From positions 69,920 through 133,919 of the forward strand of contig JBCBQC010000005.1 of assembly GCA_039820405.1 (NCBI GenBank): 64,000 nt of DNA, read 5' to 3'. The position numbers and the translations under genes are program-made. This DNA comes from CALLVY01 sp937899855. Lineage in GTDB: Bacteria > Bacteroidota > Bacteroidia > Chitinophagales > Saprospiraceae. The notes beneath the pieces are model-generated. The model was not told the DNA's origin. It saw only the letters and a list, made by a program, of their open reading frames with translations, and did no database searches. Shown piece after piece: positions 33,478 through 40,393 of the stretch (its first letter is position 1; every line of letters begins with the position of its first letter).

Positions 33478-33639
33478 AGAAGCCATCTCAAAATGTTTTC
33501 GTCGGCGAGGGAGTGGTCATTTGTGTTCCTACGAGGCGCCGAAACGGAGCGTAGCCGTAGCTACTTGACGCTTTTGGCAACGAAGTAGGGGCGAAAAGGA
33601 CCCTGACGTAGCCCGAAGGATATTTTTGAGATGGCTTCT
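33478..33639. repeat. MITE-like non-coding element, copy 2 (162 bp)
   Basis: Terminal inverted repeats AGAAGCCATCTCAAAA (33478-33493) and TTTTGAGATGGCTTCT (33624-33639) are perfect over 16 bp, extended by a T/A pair on the outside. The interior matches copy 1 at 20945-21141, with copy 1 about 35 bp longer in its right half. It sits in the gap between divergent regulatory and protease genes. No transposase is present in the window. Confidence 0.8.
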
Positions 33640-33683
33640 AGCCATCTAAGCGTCTCATCCGGAAATACCAGGGCATAGAAAAA

Positions 33684-33705
33684 GGGTGATACTCCAGCAT
33701 CACCC
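33684..33705 (-). terminator. Terminator-like hairpin without an obvious gene
   Basis: GGGTGAT (33684-33690) pairs with ATCACCC (33699-33705); on the minus strand the hairpin is followed by TTTTTCT. No minus-strand gene ends here, so it may be a remnant or may block antisense transcription. Confidence 0.4.
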
Positions 33706-33911
33706 CGCTCCTTTATTTGTATAATGCCGGACAGAAAGGAGATTGTGACAAGATTTGGGAAAAGAAAAGGAAAAAGAAAAATGGCGTCACAGTTGGGAAA
33801 GCGCTGGCCATTATAGCAATACGAGTGATCGCGGGAGGATTTTCCGGAGGTCTCCCCAGCGATTGCTTGCTTCAAATTATCAATCAACGACAACTAAAAC
33901 TTACCCACACC

Positions 33912-35690
33912 ATGAAAAGGACAACTCATTTCTACTACCTCGTACTTTGCTTATTGCTTTTGAGTACGGCCATCGGGGCCCAACCCGCTGGCACCTACTC
34001 TTCCGACGAAATCCTCTTGCGCTTTGCCCCCAGTGCAACTACCGCCGATAAGGTCGCCATCCTCAATCAATACAACCTCGAAATCATCGACGGCCCCACC
34101 CCCGTCACCCAATTCCTGCTCTGTCAAATCGGAGCGGCCGGCTTCCCAACCCTCCCCCCCGGCTCCTACCAAAACGTTCCCGATAGCATCAGCGGCGTCA
34201 TCGTGACGATGGACAACCTGGAGACCGACGTCGATGGTATCGGCCTGAATTACAGCGTATTCCCCCCCTCCAACCTCGACAGCACCCTCCCCGAAAGCAA
34301 CGCCCCCTACGCCCCCCTCGATGGTTGTGCCGAAGAAGTAGAGACCCCCAATTTTAACCTCGACATCCCCGTGATGGGCGACAACATCTACAAAGCCGGC
34401 GTATTTGATACGGGCATGGCCGGCGAGTCACTTCCCAATGGTTTCTTCCTGGCCCACAATGCCCTCTTTGCGCCCCACCTCGCCCCCAACGATATCGGCG
34501 AAAATTTCGTCACCACGGATCCTTACCCCACCGATGGCAATGGCCACGGTACGCACATGGCCAGCCTATTCGTGGAGGATGCCGACGGCAACACCTTCGG
34601 CGGACAGTATCCCGTTCAGCTGCTGATCTACAAAACCCACGGCGACCAGGGCAGTGGTAAAATGTTTGACATCGTAGCGGGAATCGACGAAGGCATTTTG
34701 AAAAACGTCCGCATTGCCAATTGCAGTTTTACCTATTACGCCTCGGCGGCGGAGCGCACCCGGCTGTCCAATCCCCTGCGGATCGCAATGAAGACGGCCC
34801 GCCAGCAAGCCGGTACGCTCTTTATCGCAGCGGCGGGTAACCACACCGTCAACAACGACGGCGGCGCCCTGGTGGCCTTCCCCGCCTCCTTTCCCATCCC
34901 CAATCTGATTTCCGTGGCGGCCCTCGACTGCGATGGCGAACTCGCCGCCTACAGCAACTACGGCCCCAATACCGTGGACCTAGCCGCCCCGGGCGACCGA
35001 ATCGTGGGGGCCTTCCTCAGCAGTCAGTACGCTAGCCTCACGGGAACCTCCCCCGCCGCCGCCCTCGTCAGTCGGGTAGCGGCCATGCTGGCTTCCCACC
35101 AAGCCACCTTCGATTTTCGCCCCATCAAATGCGCCCTACTCAGTGGGGTCGGAGAAGATGCCAGCCTGCTGGGCATGGTACTCAGCGATGGTTACCTGGA
35201 TGCCGAAAAAGCCTACAGTAACTTTGTCAACAACCCCCTCTGCGACTTTGGTGGCGGTAATGGCGGTGGCGGCAACAATAACAATGGCGGTAATGGCAAT
35301 GGAAATAATAGTGGCGGTAGTGGTGGAAATGGTAGCAATGGCGGGAGTAATGGGAACAACGGAAATAATGGGAATGGCAATAATGGCGGGGGCGGTGGCC
35401 CCGACAATGGCGTCAACAATCGCCGGGCGGCCACCCCGACCCAAACCTTGACGCTAGACGCCCACAGTACCGCGGGAAGCATTCAATTACTCATCGACAG
35501 TCCGACGGAAGGTCGAATCGACGTCCAGCTCTACAATGTCGTGGGACAGCGGCTACACCGCGCCACCATCGACGTCATGCCCGGACAAAACCAGTACGGT
35601 ATTGAATGGGAGCGGGACGACCACCCGAACCTGTACCTCATCGAGGTCAATGATTCCCGCCGACGCCAGGTGGTCTCCGTCTTGCATTAA
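33912..35690 (+). CDS. S8 subtilisin-like serine protease with Gly/Asn linker and T9SS-like tail
   Basis: 592 aa from the ATG at 33912 (MKRTTHFYYLVLCLLLL), with a signal peptide ending near AIGAQ. An I9-like propeptide region (EILLRFAPSATTADKVAIL) follows. The catalytic domain is intact: Asp about 166 in VFDTGM, His about 212 in GNGHGTH, oxyanion Asn about 310 in AAAGNH, Ser about 380 in GTSPAAA (the common GTSMAAP is changed after the Ser). Residues ~447-502 are a very low-complexity Gly/Asn linker. The last ~80 residues (SIQLLIDSPTEGRIDVQLYNVVGQRL...NLYLIEVNDSRRRQVV) resemble a T9SS type A domain, so the enzyme should reach the cell surface. It is upstream of the CHAT protease gene on the same strand and divergent from the sigma-like gene. 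Confidence 0.9.
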   Translation: MKRTTHFYYLVLCLLLLSTAIGAQPAGTYSSDEILLRFAPSATTADKVAILNQYNLEIIDGPTPVTQFLLCQIGAAGFPTLPPGSYQNVPDSISGVIVTMDNLETDVDGIGLNYSVFPPSNLDSTLPESNAPYAPLDGCAEEVETPNFNLDIPVMGDNIYKAGVFDTGMAGESLPNGFFLAHNALFAPHLAPNDIGENFVTTDPYPTDGNGHGTHMASLFVEDADGNTFGGQYPVQLLIYKTHGDQGSGKMFDIVAGIDEGILKNVRIANCSFTYYASAAERTRLSNPLRIAMKTARQQAGTLFIAAAGNHTVNNDGGALVAFPASFPIPNLISVAALDCDGELAAYSNYGPNTVDLAAPGDRIVGAFLSSQYASLTGTSPAAALVSRVAAMLASHQATFDFRPIKCALLSGVGEDASLLGMVLSDGYLDAEKAYSNFVNNPLCDFGGGNGGGGNNNNGGNGNGNNSGGSGGNGSNGGSNGNNGNNGNGNNGGGGGPDNGVNNRRAATPTQTLTLDAHSTAGSIQLLIDSPTEGRIDVQLYNVVGQRLHRATIDVMPGQNQYGIEWERDDHPNLYLIEVNDSRRRQVVSVLH

Positions 35691-35715
35691 GGTCGATTTT
35701 CCGAGCATTTAGGAA

Positions 35716-35744
35716 CTGGGGTGAGTCAGTTGTACTCACCCCAG
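35716..35744 (+). terminator. Perfect stem-loop between the subtilase and CHAT genes
   Basis: CTGGGGTGAGT (35716-35726) pairs with ACTCACCCCAG (35734-35744) around a 7-nt loop, 26 bp after the subtilase stop. No T run follows, and a second, imperfect stem lies at 35773-35802 (GGCTCTACC / GGTAGGGCC). The pair may terminate or attenuate transcription into the CHAT gene. Confidence 0.5.
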
Positions 35745-35852
35745 TACTTAAACAAGCGGAATTCTAGGTCTGGGCTCTACCGAATGAGAATTGGGTAGGG
35801 CCAGGCTTTCTTGAAGTCATTTCTTTATCTTCGTCACCAAAACCAAAGAAAC

Positions 35853-38750
35853 ATGATGATGAAGCAAATAAACGGCACGGGGTATGGTGGGTACCTCGCC
35901 CTAGTGGGAATCTTGAGCCTTGGTCTTTTTTTGGGAGCCTGTCAGGAAGCGGAGCCCAGCGCAGTGGAAGCGCCCCCGGTCCGCAATACGATGGACAGCT
36001 TGATTGAACGGGAGATTGCCCGCACCAACGACTTGTCCCGGCGGGCGGGCACCCGGCGGGGGGCCATCGAGCAACACCTGCTTTTACTGCGGCACCCCGA
36101 TTTTGGGGAGGCGAATTTGGATTCCCGAGGACAGGCCTACCACAAAGCTGCCGTTTACTTCTACCGGGCGGGAGATTACGAAACGGCCATCCCCTACTTT
36201 GACACGGCGGTTTCTCTGCGGGAGCAAATGCCCCTGTCCGCTACTCCAGACCTGGCCAACAGCATTTACCTGTGGGGGGTGAGCTTTAGCAAGCTGGACC
36301 GCTGTGATGAGGCCCTGATCCACCTGGAAAGAATCATTGGCCTAGCGGAAGCGTACCCGGAGCGCATCAGCGTAAAAAAGCAATCCCAATTTTACGCCCA
36401 CGCCGCTCTTTGTGCGGGAAAGATGGAAGACTTTGGCAAGGCTTTCCCCTTTTTTGAACGCGCCCAGCAATTGACGGCGGAAGCCTACGGGGAGGCCTCT
36501 CGCCAGATGGCGGGTGTCTACAACAGCATGGGCAACACCTACTCCCTCCAAGGAGATACGGCCCAAACTTTTGCCCACTACCACCGAGCCCTCCTGATTT
36601 ATCAAAACATGACCCAGGACGGCAATACGCTGATGGCGCAGGGAAATGTCGCCTCCGTACAAATTGAATTTGGCCAGGTCGCCGAGGCGCGGCAAGTCCT
36701 GATCGATATCGACCGCTACCTCACCGAACACCGGGATGAGTTCAAAGACCTCAGCTACTTCCGCTTTGGCTACAACAACGACATCAACCGGGCCTTCGCC
36801 GAAATCCAACTGGGCAATCTGGAGGAAGCCCAGCGCTACTACCAGCGCGCCCTCGAACGGGCCCAACGGCTCCACCCCTCGGAGCGCAACCTGGATTACG
36901 CCCGGGCCTACGAGGGGCTGGGCGACGTGGCAACGGCCCGCCGGGACTACCCCACCGCCCTGCGCCATTACCAGCGCGCTACCGAAAGCCTCTGTTTCGA
37001 CTACCGGGCCAGCGATCCCCTCGACCTCCCCCAGCTGGACCGTCACCTGGTGATCGACCGCAAAGCCCTCAAACGCATCCTCTCCCTCAAGGCCGAGGCC
37101 CTCCAACGGGCCCACCGCGCCAAACCCGGGAGCGATTACCTGGAAGCCGCCTTTCAAACCTACCGCTTTCTCGATGCCCTAATCGTCCAAATCCAGTCGG
37201 GCTTTAAGTCCCAGCTGTCCCGTTTTGACCTTATCGAAGGGACCTTGCCCATCTACGAAAACGCCACCAAGGTGGCCCTCCAAAGTTACGAGCGCTCCGG
37301 CCAAGGGCGCTACCTGGAAGCGGGACTGAACTTTGCCTCCAAAAACAAAGCGACCGTCCTCCTTCAGGACCTGCGCGGGGCTCAGGCCCTTTCCCTCGGC
37401 ATTCCAAGCCAGTTGCTCTTTGCCGAACGACAGCTCAAACGCCAGTTTTACGACCTGGAGACCACCATCTTTGACTGGGAGGAGCAAGGCCGTCCCAGCA
37501 GTGAAATCGACTCGGCCAAACAGGTGCGTTTTGCAATCAACCGAGAGCGCGAACGGTTAGTCACCCAATTCGAAGTCGACTATCCGGCCTATCACGCCCT
37601 TCGCTACCGCAACGTCGAAGACCTCCAAGCCCAGAAATTGCGGGCCAGCCTCCCCCCCCAAACGGCCCTCCTCGAATTTTTTGTCGGGAACGACAGCATC
37701 TACACCTTTTGCTTAACCGCCAAGGAGCTGCGGGCCTACCACCAGCCCAAACCCCAGGACTTTGACGCGCTTTGCCAGAGCTTCCGCCGAGCCTCCACCG
37801 AGCGGGTTCCGCTCGCCGAATTCGTTCCCCTCGCTCGCCGCCTCTACCAAATGCTCTTCGCCGAGCCCCTCGGTGAGCTGGACCGGAAAGCACTCCAACG
37901 CTTATTTTTGGTACCGGACGATCGTCTGTTCAATCTTTCGCTCGACGCCCTACTCTACGAAGACCCCACCCCCGAGCAACTGCGCGACGAGTGGGCCGCC
38001 GCGGAGCTGCCCTACTTGATACGGCGCTACGCCGTTCAGTACGCCTATTCCAATCGCCTGCTGTACGCCGACCAAAGCCTCCGAGTGGCTAAGGCAAGCC
38101 TCGGGTTTGCGGGTTTTGGACTCGACTACCAGCACTACCAAGCGGTCCCGAATGCCTACCTGGCCGAACGTCGATTGGGGCCCTTACCCAATGCGGTAGA
38201 AGAGGTCAAGGGCATCCATTCCCTGCTCGGAGGGCGGGTATGGCTCAACCGCCAGGCCACCCGGGCAACCTTTATTGAAGAGGCGCCCCGCTACCGCCTC
38301 CTACATTTGGCAGCGCACGGTATGGTGGACAAAAAATTTCCCCTTCGCTCGGCCCTGGTCTTTAGCCCCAACGCAGATGGACAGGATTCCATGTTGGCGG
38401 CCAAGGACGTCCTACCCCTGGCCCTACGGGCGGAATTGGCGGTGCTGAGTGCTTGTGATACGGGGACGGGCTCCCTACAAAAAGGCGAGGGAATGATGTC
38501 GCTGGCCCGCGCTTTTAATTACGCGGGCTGTCCCAGCCTAGTGGCCAGCCTCTGGAAAGCCAACGACGCGGCGACCAAGGATTTGATGCTGGGTTTTTAC
38601 CAGTATTTACTCGCTGGCGTCCCCAAAGACGTCGCCCTCCAAAAGGCCAAACTCGACTATCTGGAGCAACACCAACGCACCTTCGTTTGGCCCCAAACTT
38701 GGACGCACCTCGTACAAATTGGGGATCCTCGGGCCCTCAAATTGCGCTAA
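35853..38750 (+). CDS. TPR-CHAT caspase-like protease, predicted lipoprotein
   Basis: About 965 aa. ATG at 35853 (two more ATGs follow at once). The N-terminus has a hydrophobic stretch ending in a lipobox, LGLFLGAC with Cys about 30, then QEAEP, so it should be exported and lipid-anchored. Residues ~70-500 hold many TPR-type helical repeats (AAVYFYRAGDYETAIPYFDTA; YNSMGNTYSLQGDTAQTFAHY; AYEGLGDVATARRDYPTALRHY). A coiled connector follows, and residues ~690-965 are a CHAT domain with catalytic His about 822 (HLAAHG) and Cys about 868 (SACDTG), then GEGMMSLARAF and VASLWKANDAAT. Both catalytic residues are present, so cysteine protease activity is expected. Most studied TPR-CHAT proteases are cytoplasmic; the lipoprotein signal here is unusual. 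It ends 18 bp from the convergent glycosyltransferase gene. Confidence 0.9.
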   Translation: MMMKQINGTGYGGYLALVGILSLGLFLGACQEAEPSAVEAPPVRNTMDSLIEREIARTNDLSRRAGTRRGAIEQHLLLLRHPDFGEANLDSRGQAYHKAAVYFYRAGDYETAIPYFDTAVSLREQMPLSATPDLANSIYLWGVSFSKLDRCDEALIHLERIIGLAEAYPERISVKKQSQFYAHAALCAGKMEDFGKAFPFFERAQQLTAEAYGEASRQMAGVYNSMGNTYSLQGDTAQTFAHYHRALLIYQNMTQDGNTLMAQGNVASVQIEFGQVAEARQVLIDIDRYLTEHRDEFKDLSYFRFGYNNDINRAFAEIQLGNLEEAQRYYQRALERAQRLHPSERNLDYARAYEGLGDVATARRDYPTALRHYQRATESLCFDYRASDPLDLPQLDRHLVIDRKALKRILSLKAEALQRAHRAKPGSDYLEAAFQTYRFLDALIVQIQSGFKSQLSRFDLIEGTLPIYENATKVALQSYERSGQGRYLEAGLNFASKNKATVLLQDLRGAQALSLGIPSQLLFAERQLKRQFYDLETTIFDWEEQGRPSSEIDSAKQVRFAINRERERLVTQFEVDYPAYHALRYRNVEDLQAQKLRASLPPQTALLEFFVGNDSIYTFCLTAKELRAYHQPKPQDFDALCQSFRRASTERVPLAEFVPLARRLYQMLFAEPLGELDRKALQRLFLVPDDRLFNLSLDALLYEDPTPEQLRDEWAAAELPYLIRRYAVQYAYSNRLLYADQSLRVAKASLGFAGFGLDYQHYQAVPNAYLAERRLGPLPNAVEEVKGIHSLLGGRVWLNRQATRATFIEEAPRYRLLHLAAHGMVDKKFPLRSALVFSPNADGQDSMLAAKDVLPLALRAELAVLSACDTGTGSLQKGEGMMSLARAFNYAGCPSLVASLWKANDAATKDLMLGFYQYLLAGVPKDVALQKAKLDYLEQHQRTFVWPQTWTHLVQIGDPRALKLR

Positions 38751-38768
38751 GGAGGCGATGGCGCTGGG

Positions 38769-40316
38769 CTATTCCCGCCCCGAAGCAGGCCGCCAAAGGT
38801 AGAAGGACAGACTATCCAGCTGGGTCCAGGAGTAGGCAGCGAGGCTGTCGACCACTCGGAAGTTGGGGCGGGGGGCTTGGGGACGATCCGTGAGAAGGAG
38901 ATCGGGGGCAGTGGTAGTGCTGACGGTGGGATCGGATACCCCGACGGGGCTCAAACGAAGTTGCCGCTGCCGGGCCAAAAAACGCCAGCTGGGATAGGTC
39001 TCCCACAGGGAATCGGAAAGCAGAATGGGCCGCTCGGCCGTAGACTGCTTTTCCATTTTTTCCAACAAATCTCCCGACTGAATGGAGCGGCTTTCCAGGA
39101 GGGGATACAACTGGAGCCAAAACAAGAGAAAGGACAGAAGAGCCCCCCAAACCATTCCCCCCAAAATCATTTCCGGCCGGTAGCTGTACAGCCCGATGAC
39201 GGCAATAAAGGTCAGCATCCAGTAGATGGCGCCGACCGCCATCACTCCGCGAAAGCCCACGGCTCCTACCTGGGCAAAAGCGCTGAGTAGCAGGTAGGTG
39301 ATTAGGCAAAACGAGAAAATCAGGTGCAGTACCGCAAAGCCTTTGACAACGGCACGGTAGGGATAGTTGGGGACGAAGTAAGCCGAAATCTGACGGGCAA
39401 TGAGTAGGGCAAAGACCAGGATGAGCAGGGGCGATTGGGCGAGTAGCGTGGCGAGTAGGAGCCCCGCTAGGATCAAAGCCATCTCTTCCTTCCGACGGAG
39501 TTTGTAGACCAAATCGGCTAGGGAGCCAAAGAAAAACCCGGACCAGGGCAGTAACCCGAGCGAAAGGTAAAGCAAGTAGTACGGATAGCCCAACTGGCCG
39601 TAGGTAAACAGGAAACCCTCCGGGTCAGCGGGGGCCAACAAGAGGAGGGGCAAGCTCAGCCAGGGCAACAGGCGGGTCAGGCGTTTGCCTTGGGGATGGA
39701 GCCCCCAAAGGTAGGTACTGAGCACCACGAGCAGCACCACCGTCGACCACAGATGGATCGACAGGGCAAAGAGGATGGCGCCGTAGCTGATCCAGCGCCA
39801 AGCGGACTGGGCTTGTTTGAGAAAACGCAGGAGGGCCAGCACCATCAGCAGTTGGGCGGCGAATAGCCAAATATCGTTGACGGCGATCTTGGCACTGAAC
39901 ACCAGCGGCCAGGCGGTGGCCAGTACCAGTAGCGCGTAGCGGCTACCCCGCTCGCCAAAGATGGGGCGGGCACCGTAGTACCAAATGCCCAAGCTGGCCA
40001 GCAGTAGCAGGGTACCGGGCAGGCGCCAGGCAAAGAACTGGTCGGGAAAGAGAGACTGCCAGGTGGCGTAAAAGAAATGGGGCAACTGGCTGGGGGATTC
40101 CCGGCTGACCCACCAATTGAGGCCTTCCCAAGGATCCCACAAGGGGGCGTAATCATTGACCACCAGTAGGTTGAGCAAGAGCAGGGCCAGACTCAGCCAA
40201 AAGAACAGGCGAAAACGCGGCGAATGGCCGGAGGGGGGTGTTTGGGGCTTGGTAACTTGCGACAAAATAAACCTCAATTGGTGGACAATGAGGCAAAAAT
40301 AAGCCTTCCCGTGCAT
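38769..40316 (-). CDS. Polytopic membrane glycosyltransferase, GT39/ArnT-like
   Basis: About 515 aa from the ATG at 40316 (MHGKAYFCLIVHQL); the longer upstream frame overlaps the preceding gene and lacks family features. Roughly a dozen hydrophobic helices follow. The first loop after helix 1 has DYAPLWDPWEGLNWW, in the position where GT-C enzymes keep an acidic catalytic pair; VFSAKIAVNDIWLF and a PYYLLYLSLGLLPWSGFF segment fit the ArnT/PMT-type architecture. The C-terminal ~120 residues are soluble. Predicted role: transfer of a sugar from a polyprenyl-phosphate donor to lipid or protein in the periplasm. It lies 77 bp downstream of the lysyl oxidase gene on the same strand. Donor and acceptor are unknown. 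Confidence 0.75.
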   Translation of the reverse strand: MHGKAYFCLIVHQLRFILSQVTKPQTPPSGHSPRFRLFFWLSLALLLLNLLVVNDYAPLWDPWEGLNWWVSRESPSQLPHFFYATWQSLFPDQFFAWRLPGTLLLLASLGIWYYGARPIFGERGSRYALLVLATAWPLVFSAKIAVNDIWLFAAQLLMVLALLRFLKQAQSAWRWISYGAILFALSIHLWSTVVLLVVLSTYLWGLHPQGKRLTRLLPWLSLPLLLLAPADPEGFLFTYGQLGYPYYLLYLSLGLLPWSGFFFGSLADLVYKLRRKEEMALILAGLLLATLLAQSPLLILVFALLIARQISAYFVPNYPYRAVVKGFAVLHLIFSFCLITYLLLSAFAQVGAVGFRGVMAVGAIYWMLTFIAVIGLYSYRPEMILGGMVWGALLSFLLFWLQLYPLLESRSIQSGDLLEKMEKQSTAERPILLSDSLWETYPSWRFLARQRQLRLSPVGVSDPTVSTTTAPDLLLTDRPQAPRPNFRVVDSLAAYSWTQLDSLSFYLWRPASGRE

Positions 40317-40393
40317 TATCCCCAGTCCAACAATTTTTTTCTCCCCTTCTCCCTTCCACATCCCCGCAATTGCTCCCGTTAGGCAGATGGCTG

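Larger units (their letters stand above)
33234..33911. other. 678-bp divergent intergenic region between the sigma-like and subtilase genes
   Basis: Holds, in order: an AT-richer upstream region of the sigma-like gene; a 7-bp hairpin (ACCGAGC 33429-33435 with GCTCGGT 33444-33450); the second MITE-like copy (33478-33639); a terminator-like hairpin (33684-33705); and a long purine-rich run around 33735-33785. The frame open upstream of the subtilase ATG has no signal peptide and looks accidental. No RNA gene recognised. Confidence 0.5.

Noticed and set aside
33561..33893. A 110-codon minus-strand frame upstream of the subtilase
   Set aside because: It runs through one end of the MITE-like element, has no plausible start context or known similarity, and its N-terminal part is antisense to purine-rich non-coding DNA.
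33717..33911. An N-terminal extension of the subtilase by 65 codons
   Set aside because: The extension is purine-rich, Lys-rich noise, while the ATG at 33912 starts a clean signal peptide.
31530..38750. A CRISPR-associated CHAT system (type III-E-like) as an explanation of the sigma/CHAT locus
   Set aside because: There is no Cas gene, no CRISPR array and no Csx30-like gene, and the CHAT protein has an export signal.
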